Source: BOG-908 sp963848205 (GTDB taxonomy: Bacteria; Pseudomonadota; Alphaproteobacteria; Acetobacterales; Acetobacteraceae). Taken from it: a DNA stretch of 64,000 bases. The position numbers were made by a program, and so were the translations under genes. The notes under the pieces were generated by a model, which was not told the origin of the DNA, did no database searches, and saw only the letters and a program-made list of their open reading frames with translations. Where the stretch lies: assembly GCA_963848205.1 (NCBI GenBank), contig CAWKCV010000004.1, forward strand, positions 186,001 to 250,000, written 5' to 3'. Shown one piece after another: positions 52,113-61,752 of the stretch. The first letter of the stretch is position 1. Each line of letters starts with the position of its first letter.

Positions 52113-52262
52113 CGCAAGCTCCTGCCAGCCACTCTCACACGCCCAACACTGGCACTACTGTCCGTAACAATCCATCTCGCTCGCAAATCTCCAATCCCGA
52201 CGTCCGCGACACTCCCCCCAAAGCCGCCGGCCCGCCGCTTCGGCGCGCTGCCTGAAACGCAC

Positions 52263-53600
52263 TCACAGCGGCGGCGTGTTGCTCCTCGCCTTGTCCGCCC
52301 GCTCCCGACGGATGGCTGCCTGCACCAGCGCGTCTTCGTCGTCGAGCCGCACGAGCATCTTCGCCAGCAACGCCGGATTCTGCCGGTCGGGCAACAGCAT
52401 CACCGTCACCTGCCCATGGCAGCCGGCGAAGGCCGTCGTCGGCACACTCATCACGCCGTAATCCGGCTCGCTTTTCTCGCTGCTCGACACACCAATCATC
52501 GCAACCGCGCGCAATCCCGCCTCCTTGCACCCCGCGCCCGGAATCGCCGCCCCACTTGCATCATAAGATTGCGTCAGAGTCTGCCAGCCATCCCCGGAAT
52601 GCCCCAACCGGGACATGTCCAATACATACTTCTCCCCCAGCGCCTTCCACACCGTCTCCAGATTAGGCTCGTTCGCAGCACCAAAATTCTCGAAATGCGA
52701 AAGCGATGCCACCCGTCCGCCCACCACCTGCACAAGATACGCCTCGTTGGGGACAATCGGATTGGCCGCCGGCTCCCCCCCGCTTCCAGCCACCCCGATC
52801 GGATTGCCCGCCAACCTGCGCGCCGACACCAGGTAGATATCCGGATCCCCCGTCTTGCTCTCGGAAAACTCGAACCCCTGCCCCATCCGCACGCGCGCAT
52901 CGGCCACCCCGATCCCAAGCGCCAACCCTTTCACCGTCAAATCCGCAAGCCTGCCGGAAGCCGAGGGCCGCACCAGCACATTCTTCGCAACAACCGGCTG
53001 CGGAGCCGCAACCGGCGCAGGCAATGGCGCCGGCAATGGCGCAGGCAATACGGCGGCGGCCACAACACGCACCGGCGCCAACGGCAGCAGCGGATCGACG
53101 GCGACCACACTCGTCCGCTTCAAGCGCGACTGCGACAAAACAATGGTCACCACAGGCGCTTCCACCGCCGCCACCGCAGGCGGCACCACGCTCTGCACCG
53201 CGGGCGCAGGTGGCGGCACCGCCTCGCCCTCATTCTTCTCGGCCACTTTGAAATCGATGTTCGCGATGACGTAAGTCTGCAGAACCCCGCGATCGTAATA
53301 ACTCACGACCGAGGTGTTCCGGTACGCCTGATGCACCACAACCAACGCCCCCGGCGGCACATCGATGCACCCGCCCCGCGCCTTCGTCTCGAGCACGATC
53401 GGCCGCACATGCTCGCCGGCGGACCGGCTGCTGCCATCCGGCAACGTGAGAAACGCCAGCGCCTCCGCCTGCCTGCACATCACCCCGGGCCGCGTCGCCA
53501 CCAGCACCTGCGCCCCCGCGGCCGGCGCCCATCCGCAGAACAGCACGGACGCAAACCCAATCAGGCAAACCGACCAGCGCCTCACGTCAACCTCCCGCAA
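52263..53600 (-). CDS. Large secreted protein of unknown function
   Basis: 445 residues with a signal peptide (VCLIGFASVLFCGWAPAAGA). The N-terminal domain (residues about 30-115) has a Cys pair. A Pro/Ala/Val-rich linker follows (residues 125-205, with PLPAPLPAPVAAPQ). The C-terminal domain of about 230 residues carries GEKYVLDMSRLGHSGDGWQT and further Cys residues (GAGCKEAG, FAGCHGQV). No catalytic motif was recognised. The dienelactone hydrolase gene lies 18 bp upstream on the same strand. Confidence 0.72.
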   Translation of the reverse strand: MREVDVRRWSVCLIGFASVLFCGWAPAAGAQVLVATRPGVMCRQAEALAFLTLPDGSSRSAGEHVRPIVLETKARGGCIDVPPGALVVVHQAYRNTSVVSYYDRGVLQTYVIANIDFKVAEKNEGEAVPPPAPAVQSVVPPAVAAVEAPVVTIVLSQSRLKRTSVVAVDPLLPLAPVRVVAAAVLPAPLPAPLPAPVAAPQPVVAKNVLVRPSASGRLADLTVKGLALGIGVADARVRMGQGFEFSESKTGDPDIYLVSARRLAGNPIGVAGSGGEPAANPIVPNEAYLVQVVGGRVASLSHFENFGAANEPNLETVWKALGEKYVLDMSRLGHSGDGWQTLTQSYDASGAAIPGAGCKEAGLRAVAMIGVSSSEKSEPDYGVMSVPTTAFAGCHGQVTVMLLPDRQNPALLAKMLVRLDDEDALVQAAIRRERADKARSNTPPL

Positions 53601-53618
53601 CCGCTTACGGCAGCGGCC

Positions 53619-54341
53619 TCACCCAGCCAGGACTTCGCCGAACAGCGTCTGCATTTCCGACCAGCTCCGCCGGTCCGCCTGCTCGCTGTAGCGTGCGAAC
53701 TCCGGCCGCCCGAGCTTGTCGGCATCCGGATTGGTGAAGCTATGCACCGTGCCGCCATACACCGACATCTGCCAGTTCACCCGGCCAGCGCGCATCTCCT
53801 CCTCGAAGGCGGCGCGCTGCCCGGCATCGATGCTCGGATCGTCGGCACCGATGCACACCAGCACGCGCCCGCTGATGTTCTTCGCATCGCCGGGCGCTTT
53901 TGTCGCCAACCCGCTATGGAACCCGACAATTCCGGCCACGTCGGCGCCGGATCGCGCCAGTTCCAACGCCATCGTGCCACCGAAACAGAACCCGATCGCC
54001 GCAATCCGCTTGCCGTCGACACCCGGTTGCGCCAGCAGCGCATCCATCGCGCCCTTCGCCCGGGCGCGGATCCGGGCAGGCTCCTCCCGCAGCGGCGCCA
54101 GCAAGCCCAGCGCCTCGTCGAGCTTGGACGTGACATATTGCTCGCCATGCAGGTCAGCCGCCAACGCCACGTAGCCGAGGGAAGCCAGCCGGTCGGCACG
54201 CGACTTGGCGTGCGCGCTCAGCCCGAACGCCTCGGGAAACACCAGCACGCCCGGCCGCGCCGCGCCCGTCGTCTCCGGGCGGGCAAGGTGCCCGAGCATA
54301 CGCAGCCCGTCGGCCTGGTAGTCGATGGTTTCCGGTGACAT
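53619..54341 (-). CDS. Dienelactone hydrolase family protein
   Basis: 240 residues from MSPETIDYQADGLRMLGHLA. An alpha/beta hydrolase with the nucleophile elbow GFCFGGTMALELA (Cys, the hallmark of the family), Asp in IGADDPSID and His in GTVHSFTNPDAD. Enzymes of this kind hydrolyse dienelactone in chlorocatechol breakdown, but most relatives outside degradation operons have other unknown ester substrates. Nothing nearby suggests aromatic degradation. Confidence 0.88.
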   Translation of the reverse strand: MSPETIDYQADGLRMLGHLARPETTGAARPGVLVFPEAFGLSAHAKSRADRLASLGYVALAADLHGEQYVTSKLDEALGLLAPLREEPARIRARAKGAMDALLAQPGVDGKRIAAIGFCFGGTMALELARSGADVAGIVGFHSGLATKAPGDAKNISGRVLVCIGADDPSIDAGQRAAFEEEMRAGRVNWQMSVYGGTVHSFTNPDADKLGRPEFARYSEQADRRSWSEMQTLFGEVLAG

Positions 54342-54535
54342 CGAGCCTGTTTCACTCCGAATCTGCAACTAACTGACATAAAAGCTTCGCCCAAACGTCA
54401 TCTGCCAGGAATGGCCGGATGGCCGGTTGGGCGGTAATCAGCGCGCAGCCGACATGCCGCCCGCAGTCTCCGGCGGCAAACGACGTGGGCCACCACGGGC
54501 GGCGCAACGCTGGAAGCTTACGAAAGGTTTCGTTC

Positions 54536-56830
54536 ATGACGATGAAGCAACGCTGGAAGACATCCAGCGCAACGGTCGCGATGCTAGCCATGATGGTCAA
54601 CAACGCCGCATTCGCACAGACGCCCTACGGCGAGCCTGTGCTGACTGCCGCCACCTCCACCGGAACCGCCGGCGCCGCCGCGGCCAGCAATGTCGCCGAC
54701 CAGGGCACGCTGTCGCATAACGCGAAAGTCGCGCTGCTCCGCCGCAAGATCAAATACGTGTTCGTCCTGTTCCAGGAAAACCGCAGCTTCGACCATTATT
54801 TCGGCACCTATCCCGGCGCCAACGGCTTCTACAGCACCTATCCGGGCGCCAATCCGCAGGACCCCTACGCGCAGCCTGCCAACCAGGTAAACGTGCTGAT
54901 GGGCGTCAACAGCGCGCAGCAGAACATTCTGCAGTCGGATGGCACGTTCCGCACGCAGACGCCGTTCCTGATGCCCCGCACGGTCCAGAACAGCGCCGGC
55001 GCCACCGTCCAGATCTACCCCGAGGACTCGCTCTCGGTCGATCACTCCCACACCGGCTTCATCTTCTCGGAACACTTCAACAAATCGACCCGCCAGATTC
55101 CGAAGAACGACGCCTATGTGCTCGACGAGGAAGGCTACACCTATTCCGGCGACGCCTCGACGACCAGCAGCGTGGTGACAAAGTCGGGCGCGCCCATCAC
55201 GTCGAACCCGAGCGAGACCGCGGTGCAGGCAGGCGAACTGATGGTCGCCCATCTGGACTGCGACACCGCGCCCTTCCTCTGGCAGTATGCCGACCGCTTT
55301 GCGCTGTTCGACAACATGCACCAGACCACCTACGGCCCCTCCACCCCGAACGCGATCGCCATGATCGCCGGCCAGACTGGTGAGACCCAGTGGGCGCTGC
55401 ACCCCTCCACCACCGGGCTGAACATCCCCGGCGGCCAGTCCGTCCCCAACGTCACCGACAACCAGCCCTTCCCCGGCAGCAATCTCGACACCTCCAGCGG
55501 CCCGAAGCCGCCGCTCGGCCCGGACGAGGCAATGTTCGCCGCTTGCACCACGCCCGGCCAGGCCGGCACCGCGCCTGCCTGCCCGACACCGCTGACGCCG
55601 GCCAATTTCGGCCCGCTGACCACGGTGAAGCTGAAGGGCCCTGAGACCGGCTTCTACGCCGGCCAGCCCAACCTCACCTTCGCCAGCCTGCCGCTGTCCT
55701 TCATGGGCACCAGCATCAACACCATCATCCAGTCCGACGAAAACCCGATGATGGACCTGATGGATGTGCAGAACGACATCCAGACCATCGCCGGCGCGCG
55801 CGGCGTGGTGAACTGGGGCTGGTATCAGCAGGGCTACAGCACCGAGCCGTTCGACGGCCAGGTGACCGTGGACACGTTCCCGTCCACCACACCGCACAGC
55901 AGCTACATCGTCCACCATAACGGGCCGCAATATTTCGGCTATCTCGGCGACAACACGGCCGAGCAGAACAACCTGCACGGGCTGCAGCAATTCTACTCCG
56001 ACGTCGCCAACCAGGCGCTGCCGGCCAAGGGCGGCGTATTCTACGTGCGCGGCGGCTACTTCAACAATGACGGCCTGGTCAGCCTCGATCCCAACCCCAA
56101 CGTGCGCGCCACCTTCGCCGGCAACGACGACCATGCCAGCTATTCGGACGTGCAGATTTCCGAAGCCAACGTGGCCAACTCGGTGAACGCGATCGCCAAC
56201 AGCCCGTATTGGAACCAGAGCGCCATCATCATCACCTACGATGAGACCGACGGCATGTATGACCATGTGCCCGAAGCCGTGCGCAGCTACGGCCCGGACC
56301 ATCTGCCGCTCTCCGGCGGTCCGCGCATCCCGCTGATCGTGGTCTCGCCTTACGCGGCCAGCCACACCGTCAGCCACGTCTATAGCGAGCACAGCTCCGT
56401 CATCAAACTCATCGACGAACTGTTCGCCCTGCGTCCCCTCGCCGACCTTCCCGACGAGGTCCATGGCCGCCTGATGGGCTACAAGAACCCCACCAACGAC
56501 CCCGCGCTGCTGGCCCCCAACGGCACCCGCCAAGCCAATCTCGGCCCGGCCGATGCACCGAACAACGGGATCGGCGATCTGCTCGAAGCGTTCGACAACG
56601 ATCGTCTGACCGGAGCCGCCCCGCTGCTGACGCCGCAATATGCGATGATCAGCGGTGTCACATCGTTGCCGCACTATAACGGCGCCGGTTGCAGCGCGCT
56701 CGGCATCACCCCGACCGACTACCCGAACGGCTACGCGGTCGGCGCCGAAAGCGACCCGCCGCCGGCCGACTTCAACCCGCGCCCGACCGTCTCTCCGGGC
56801 ATCCCGACGCAGGCTGGCTGGACGCCGTAA
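54536..56830 (+). CDS. Secreted phosphoesterase (phospholipase C / acid phosphatase family)
   Basis: 764 residues from ATG 54536 with a signal peptide (SATVAMLAMMVNNAAFAQ). Phosphoesterase-family (PF04185) motifs: YVFVLFQENRSFDHYFGTY at the N-terminus and IIITYDETDGMYDHVPE in the centre, both lining the metal site. It is exported and hydrolyses phosphate esters, either phospholipids or small phosphate compounds; the sequence alone does not decide. It is longer than typical acid phosphatase AcpA (about 500). A family A pair follows the stop codon. Confidence 0.88.
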   Translation: MTMKQRWKTSSATVAMLAMMVNNAAFAQTPYGEPVLTAATSTGTAGAAAASNVADQGTLSHNAKVALLRRKIKYVFVLFQENRSFDHYFGTYPGANGFYSTYPGANPQDPYAQPANQVNVLMGVNSAQQNILQSDGTFRTQTPFLMPRTVQNSAGATVQIYPEDSLSVDHSHTGFIFSEHFNKSTRQIPKNDAYVLDEEGYTYSGDASTTSSVVTKSGAPITSNPSETAVQAGELMVAHLDCDTAPFLWQYADRFALFDNMHQTTYGPSTPNAIAMIAGQTGETQWALHPSTTGLNIPGGQSVPNVTDNQPFPGSNLDTSSGPKPPLGPDEAMFAACTTPGQAGTAPACPTPLTPANFGPLTTVKLKGPETGFYAGQPNLTFASLPLSFMGTSINTIIQSDENPMMDLMDVQNDIQTIAGARGVVNWGWYQQGYSTEPFDGQVTVDTFPSTTPHSSYIVHHNGPQYFGYLGDNTAEQNNLHGLQQFYSDVANQALPAKGGVFYVRGGYFNNDGLVSLDPNPNVRATFAGNDDHASYSDVQISEANVANSVNAIANSPYWNQSAIIITYDETDGMYDHVPEAVRSYGPDHLPLSGGPRIPLIVVSPYAASHTVSHVYSEHSSVIKLIDELFALRPLADLPDEVHGRLMGYKNPTNDPALLAPNGTRQANLGPADAPNNGIGDLLEAFDNDRLTGAAPLLTPQYAMISGVTSLPHYNGAGCSALGITPTDYPNGYAVGAESDPPPADFNPRPTVSPGIPTQAGWTP

Positions 56831-56833
56831 GCG

Positions 56834-56936
56834 GAAGGAAGCAGTCCTTTTTCGAAGAGGACCAAAAGACCTTTATCCCTGGCTGCGGGGGGCAAAAGGC
56901 TTTTGGTCCTTTTTCAAAAAAGGACTGCTTTCTTTC
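56834..56936. repeat. Inverted pair of family A repeats
   Basis: Plus arm GGAAGCAGTCC, TTTTTCGAAGAGGACC, AAAAGACC and minus arm AAAAGGCTTTTGGTCC, T-run, CAAAAAAGGACTGC face each other across about 15 bases between the phosphoesterase and the solute-binding protein. Confidence 0.88.
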
Positions 56937-56956
56937 TTCCCTTCCCGGAGTTCCCC

Positions 56957-57964
56957 ATGCTGCGCCTATCCCTCACCTTCCTTCTCTCCTGCGCATCTGC
57001 CCAAGCAGCCGCCCAAACTCTCGCTGCCGTGCAGGCGCGCCACAATCTCCACTGCGCGGTCATCGGAGAAGCCATAGACTGGAACAAGGAAGATCTGCAC
57101 GGCAACCTCGCCCCGCTCGGCGAACAGATCTGCCACGCCATGGCCGTCGCCGTGCTGGGCCGCGCGGATGCAGTACAGGTCGTCCCCGCGCCGGCAGAAC
57201 TCGAAGCGCTGAAATCCCTGCAAAGCGGCCAGGTCGATGTCGTCGTCGGTGCAACCCCGAGCGACAGCGTGGCGCTGCGGCTCGGTGTCACCTTCGGGCC
57301 GCCGGTATTCTGGGATAGCCAGACATTCCTGGTGCACAAAGCCTCGGGCATAACCTCGTCCGCCGGTCTCGCCGGCCGCACCGTCTGCTTCATCGAAGGC
57401 ACGGACAACGAGCATGTGCTGCTGCAATCCATGCAGGATGCGAACGTCAAATTCCTGCGCTTTCCCTTCCAGGAAGAAGGCGAAATGGACGCCGGCCTGG
57501 TTGGCGGGCACTGCCGCGCCATCAGTGCCTACGCCAGCAAGCTCGCCGAAGTCCGCACGCAATTTCACGGCCTGGTGCATGATTTCGTGCTGCTGCCGGA
57601 CCGGCTGGCCCTGCTGCCGGCGTCCATCGTCACACGCCAGGGCGACGCGGCCTGGAGTGCCGTCGCCAAGGCCACCGTCGATACGCTGGTCGAAGCGCAG
57701 ATGCTGGGCATCACCCAGGCAAACCTGGCCCAGAAGGCCACCAGCGACGACCCGCGCGTGCAGCACCTTCTCGGCCAGGACTGGTCCGCGGCGCAGGCGC
57801 TCGGCCTGGCGCACACCTGGGGCGCGCAAATCATCGCCGCAGTCGGCAATTACGGCGAAATCTTCCAGCGCACACTGGGCGAGCATACCCCGATGAACCT
57901 CGAGCCCGGGCTGAACCAGGACTGCCTGCATGGCGGCCTGCTCTGCAGTGCTCCGGTGCGATAA
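56957..57964 (+). CDS. Periplasmic amino-acid-type solute-binding protein
   Basis: 335 residues from ATG 56957 with signal peptide MLRLSLTFLLSCASAQAAAQ. The fold is that of the SBP_bac_3 family (AapJ-like): VQVVPAPAELEALKSLQSGQ, GLAGRTVCFIEGT, SAYASKLAEVRTQFHG and the end VGNYGEIFQRTLGEH. It would deliver amino acids or similar solutes to an ABC permease, none of which is adjacent. Upstream in-frame codons are translated from a family A repeat and are not the start. Confidence 0.85.
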   Translation: MLRLSLTFLLSCASAQAAAQTLAAVQARHNLHCAVIGEAIDWNKEDLHGNLAPLGEQICHAMAVAVLGRADAVQVVPAPAELEALKSLQSGQVDVVVGATPSDSVALRLGVTFGPPVFWDSQTFLVHKASGITSSAGLAGRTVCFIEGTDNEHVLLQSMQDANVKFLRFPFQEEGEMDAGLVGGHCRAISAYASKLAEVRTQFHGLVHDFVLLPDRLALLPASIVTRQGDAAWSAVAKATVDTLVEAQMLGITQANLAQKATSDDPRVQHLLGQDWSAAQALGLAHTWGAQIIAAVGNYGEIFQRTLGEHTPMNLEPGLNQDCLHGGLLCSAPVR

Positions 57965-58034
57965 CCGCCACAGGGCTTGCGTCCTCGCGCACGTCGGCGG
58001 TAACGCCCTGCACGCGAGTGATGGGAGCAGACTG

Positions 58035-58331
58035 GTGATACGCGGCGCGATCGAGACGGCACAGGACAGGCTGGTTTCAGGCTGGATCTACTGCAAGGCG
58101 CATCCGTTGCGCGACCAGCTCGTCCTGGCCTTCTCCGGCGCCCGCTGCGTGGGCACCGGCAAGGTGGAAATCTTCCGCAAGGATCTGGCCGATGCAGGGC
58201 TCGGCGACGGATATTGCGGCTTCCACTTCCCCGTCGCCCTGGAAAAAGGCGAACACCCGGCCAGCCTCGTCGTCAGGCTCGCGGACTCCGACATGGCGTT
58301 GATCCAGGCAGGCAGCCGGGTCGGTCTGTGA
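58035..58331 (+). CDS. Small beta-rich domain protein
   Basis: 98 residues from GTG 58035, with GGGAG 7 bases upstream. Sequence MIRGAIETAQDRLVSGWIYC, then VGTGKVEIFRKDLADAGLGD, YCGFHFPVALEKGE and a short end. This short domain (with RxDLxxAGxGDGxxGF) recurs within large glycan and cell-surface proteins of alphaproteobacteria, here as a separate protein. Function unknown. Its stop overlaps the HAD start by 4 bases. Confidence 0.65.
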   Translation: MIRGAIETAQDRLVSGWIYCKAHPLRDQLVLAFSGARCVGTGKVEIFRKDLADAGLGDGYCGFHFPVALEKGEHPASLVVRLADSDMALIQAGSRVGL

Positions 58332-59077
58332 GCAAAACGGAACCGGGGCTCGTCGGCGTCCGCGCCTTTCTGTTCGACGTGTTCGGCACGGTGGTCGATT
58401 GGCGCGGCGGCGTCGCACGCGAGGCGGCACCCTTTCTGGCCCGCCACGGCGCCGCACCTACGGACGCCGGCGCCTTCGCCGACGCCTGGCGCAAACGCTA
58501 CCAGCCAGCCATGGAAAAGGTGCGTGGCGGCGCACGCCCTTGGGTCCGGCTGGACGTGCTGCATCGCGAGAACCTCGATGGCGCACTCGCCGACATCGGC
58601 ATCGAAGCCGCGACGATTGACGCCGCCGAACTCGACGAATTGAATCTCGCCTGGCACAGGCTCGATCCCTGGCCCGACTGCATCGACGGCCTCACCCGCC
58701 TCAAGCAGCACGCCGTCATCGCCCCCTGCTCGAACGGCAACATTTCGCTGATCGTGGACATGGCCAAACGTGCTGGCCTGCCGTGGGACGTCGTCCTCGG
58801 CGCCGAAGTCACGCGCGCCTACAAGCCGGCTCCCGAAGCCTACCTGCGCTGCGCGGATGCACTCGCCTTGTCGCCTGACCGGCTCTGCATGGTCGCCGCC
58901 CACGAAAGCGATCTCGCCGCCGCACGCGACTGCGGGCTACGCACCTGCTTCGTGCCCCGGCCCCTGGAATATGGCGCCCTGCACAAGGCGCCGCCGCCGC
59001 TTGGGGGGTGGGATCTCACGGTTGGCGGGTTGGGGGATCTGGCAGAGGAAGCGAGGAAGCAGGCAGTCCTGTTCTGA
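58328..59077 (+). CDS. Haloacid dehalogenase, type II
   Basis: 249 residues from GTG 58328, coupled to the preceding gene (GTGA). HAD motifs: FLFDVFGTVVDWR (nucleophile Asp), CSNGN (Ser), AYKPAPEAY (Lys) and VAAHESDLAAARD (acidic residues), which are those of L-2-haloacid dehalogenases. The enzyme would hydrolyse 2-haloacids such as chloroacetate, or an unknown natural analogue. The C-terminus (RKQAVLF) and the TGA stop are encoded by a family A repeat, so the native end may differ. Confidence 0.85.
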   Translation: MSKTEPGLVGVRAFLFDVFGTVVDWRGGVAREAAPFLARHGAAPTDAGAFADAWRKRYQPAMEKVRGGARPWVRLDVLHRENLDGALADIGIEAATIDAAELDELNLAWHRLDPWPDCIDGLTRLKQHAVIAPCSNGNISLIVDMAKRAGLPWDVVLGAEVTRAYKPAPEAYLRCADALALSPDRLCMVAAHESDLAAARDCGLRTCFVPRPLEYGALHKAPPPLGGWDLTVGGLGDLAEEARKQAVLF

Positions 59078-59100
59078 AAAAAAGAACCGGAAAACTTTTG
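59055..59100 (+). repeat. Family A repeat forming a gene end
   Basis: AAGCAGGCAGTCC, TGTTCTG, A-run, GAACCGGAAAACTTTTG. TGA at 59075-59077 stops the HAD gene; 5 bp later gyrB ends on the other strand. Confidence 0.85.
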
Positions 59101-59104
59101 CTCT

Positions 59105-61579
59105 TCAGACGTCCAGGTTGGCTACTTTCAGCGCGTTGCCTACGATGAAGTCCCTGCGGGGTTCCACCACATCGCCCATCAGCGTGGAAAACACCTGGCC
59201 GGCTTCTTCCACGTCGCCCACGCGCACTTGCAGCAGCGTGCGTGCGGTGGGGTCCAGCGTGGTCTGCCAAAGCTGGTCGGCGTTCATCTCGCCCAGGCCT
59301 TTGAACCGGTTGAGCGTGAGCCCGCGGCGGCCCTGTTGCAGCATTCGCTCGAAAGCGCTGGCCGGTCCGGCAACCGGCACTTCCTGGCTGTCCAGCCGCA
59401 ACATCGCCGGCGTCGAGAACGCGGCCGCCAGCCGGTCCGCACGCTCCGCGAGCCAACGCGATTCCGCACTCCGCAAGGCAGCCGCATCGAAACTGTAACG
59501 CTCGGCAACACCGCGCACCACGCGGCCGATCTGCAAACTATGGCCATCGGCGGCAACCTTCCAGCCGCGCTCGTTGACCAGCGCCACGGCGTCCAGCCGC
59601 GCGGCCAATGTCTGCGCGCCCGCCTGCGCCCGATCGCTGTCAGGCGTCAGCACGCCGGCGATCGCCGCCTGCTCCAGCAGCGCCAACGGAATGCTGCCCT
59701 CCGCCAGGCGCTTCAAATGCGCATGAACCTCGCGCAGCCAGCGCGCGAACTCAGCCAGCGCCGCACCTTCCAGCCGCGTGCCGTCAGCCATCGTGAAGGC
59801 CGCGTTGGCACCCAGCGCCTTATCGAGCAGATAATCGTCGAGTGCCGCATCGTTCTTCAGATAACGATGGTCGTTGCCGCGCTTGGCGCCATACAGCGGC
59901 GGCTGCGCGATATAGAGATGACCGCGATCGATCAGTTCCGGCATCTGCCGGTAGAAGAACGTCAGCAGCAGCGTGCGTATGTGCGATCCGTCCACGTCGG
60001 CGTCGGTCATGATGACGATGCGATGATAGCGCAGCTTGTTGATATCGAAACCGCCCTGCTCCGGCTCGCCCCTTCCGATACCGGTGCCGAGCGCCGTGAT
60101 CAGCGTGCCAATCTCGGCACTGCCCAGCATGCGATCGAACCGCGCACGCTCCACATTCAGTATCTTGCCTTTCAGCGGCAGGATCGCCTGAGTCTTGCGG
60201 TCGCGCCCGCCCTTGGCCGAACCGCCGGCGCTGTCTCCCTCGACGAGGAATATCTCGCTCTTCGCCGGATCGCGCTCCTGGCAATCGGCCAGCTTGCCGG
60301 GCAACGTCGAAATGTCCAGCACGCCCTTGCGACGTGTCAGGTCGCGCGCCTTGCGGGCCGCCTCACGCGCACTCGCCGCATCCATCACCTTCTGGATGAT
60401 GCCGCGCGCTTCCTTGGGGTGCGTCTCGAACCAGTGCGCCACCGCGTCCGCCACCGCGGCCTGCACCACCGGCTGCACTTCGCTGCTGACGAGCTTGTCC
60501 TTGGTCTGGCTGGAGAATTTCGGATCGGGCACCTTCACGCTCAGCACGCTCGTCATGCCTTCGCGCATGTCTTCGCCAACCAGGCTCAGCTGCTCCTTCT
60601 TGCCCATGCTGTCGGCATATTTGCCGACGATGCGCGTCAGCGCCTGCCGGAATCCCGCCAGGTGCGCGCCGCCATCGCGCTGCGGAATGTTGTTGGTAAA
60701 ACACAGCATCGTCTCGTGAAAACTGTCGTTCCACGAAAGCGCAAACTCCACGCGGATGCCGGAAGCCGCGTCATCGGTGACGCTGCTGATGCAGGGCGTG
60801 AACACCGAAACCTTGGCGCGGTCGAGATATTCCACGAACGCGCGCAGCCCGCCTTCGTAGAACAGATCCACCTCCGCCGGCGGCGCATGCCGCTCGTCGC
60901 GCACCACGATGCGCAGGCCGGAATTGAGAAACGCCAACTCCCGCAGCCGACGCTCGAGAATTGCGAAATCATACTCCACCTTGGTGAACGTGCCGCTGCT
61001 CGGCTTGAACGTCACCTCGGTGCCCTGCGGCTTGTCGGACGGGCCGACCACCACCAACGGCCCCACCGCATCGCCATGCTCGAAGCGGATGAAATGCTCG
61101 AGCCCCATGCGCCAGATGCGCACCTCCATCCATTCGGAAAGCGCATTCACCACGGCCGCACCCACGCCATGCAACCCGCCGGACACTTTATACGAGTTCT
61201 GGTTGAATTTGCCGCCAGCATGCAACCGTGTCAGCACGACTTCGGCGGCCGACACACCTTCCTCGGCATGCATGTCGGTGGGAATGCCGCGCCCGTCGTC
61301 GCGCACCGTCACGCTGCCGTCGCCGTTCAGCACCAGGCTCACATTATGCGCAAAACCCGCCTGCGCCTCATCGACGGCATTGTCGATGATCTCGAACGCC
61401 ATGTGGTGCAGCCCGCTGCCATCGTCGGTGTCGCCGATATACATGCCCGGGCGTTTTCGCACCGCGTCCAGACCGCGCAGCACGCTGATGCTGGCCGCGT
61501 CGTAATCCTGCGATTGTTCCGGGGTCGTGCCAGCGCCGTTCGGGTCGTCGTTGGGCACAGGCGCGGCGGTGTCGGGCAT
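59105..61579 (-). CDS. gyrB: DNA gyrase subunit B
   Basis: 824 residues. GHKL ATPase domain: EIIDNAVDEAQAG, DDGRGIP and the loop GGLHGVGAAVVNAL. TOPRIM domain: EGDSAGGSA, LPLKGKILNVE and TDADVDGSHIRTLL. Zinc-free C-terminal part with QGRRGLTLNRFKGLGEMNAD. It works with GyrA to introduce negative supercoils. recF lies upstream on the same strand across a family A pair. The usual dnaA-dnaN neighbours are absent. Confidence 0.97.
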   Translation of the reverse strand: MPDTAAPVPNDDPNGAGTTPEQSQDYDAASISVLRGLDAVRKRPGMYIGDTDDGSGLHHMAFEIIDNAVDEAQAGFAHNVSLVLNGDGSVTVRDDGRGIPTDMHAEEGVSAAEVVLTRLHAGGKFNQNSYKVSGGLHGVGAAVVNALSEWMEVRIWRMGLEHFIRFEHGDAVGPLVVVGPSDKPQGTEVTFKPSSGTFTKVEYDFAILERRLRELAFLNSGLRIVVRDERHAPPAEVDLFYEGGLRAFVEYLDRAKVSVFTPCISSVTDDAASGIRVEFALSWNDSFHETMLCFTNNIPQRDGGAHLAGFRQALTRIVGKYADSMGKKEQLSLVGEDMREGMTSVLSVKVPDPKFSSQTKDKLVSSEVQPVVQAAVADAVAHWFETHPKEARGIIQKVMDAASAREAARKARDLTRRKGVLDISTLPGKLADCQERDPAKSEIFLVEGDSAGGSAKGGRDRKTQAILPLKGKILNVERARFDRMLGSAEIGTLITALGTGIGRGEPEQGGFDINKLRYHRIVIMTDADVDGSHIRTLLLTFFYRQMPELIDRGHLYIAQPPLYGAKRGNDHRYLKNDAALDDYLLDKALGANAAFTMADGTRLEGAALAEFARWLREVHAHLKRLAEGSIPLALLEQAAIAGVLTPDSDRAQAGAQTLAARLDAVALVNERGWKVAADGHSLQIGRVVRGVAERYSFDAAALRSAESRWLAERADRLAAAFSTPAMLRLDSQEVPVAGPASAFERMLQQGRRGLTLNRFKGLGEMNADQLWQTTLDPTARTLLQVRVGDVEEAGQVFSTLMGDVVEPRRDFIVGNALKVANLDV

Positions 61580-61650
61580 GCCGAGTGGTCACTCCATAGG
61601 TGGGGCGGGAGACTCCCGAATATAGGCCGGGCGCGCGGGGGAAGCAAAGC

Positions 61651-61752
61651 AAGCAGTCCTTTTTTGAAAAAAAGGACCAAAAAACTTCTGCATCCCGAGC
61701 ATCGCGACAGCGGAGCAAGAGTCTCTTGCTTCTTTTTTTCAGAACAGATGTC
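61651..61752. repeat. Inverted pair of family A repeats with a CGCGACAGCGG half-site
   Basis: Plus arm AAGCAGTCC, T-run, A-run, GGACCAAAAAACTTCTGC, then ATCGCGACAGCGGAGC, and minus arm AAGAGTCTCTTGCTTC, T-run, CAGAACAGATG. The TGA of recF (61741-61739) lies within it. Confidence 0.88.

Noticed and set aside
56903..56956. Longer start for the solute-binding protein beginning MVLFQKRTA.
   Set aside because: It is translated from a family A repeat; ATG 56957 gives a proper signal peptide.
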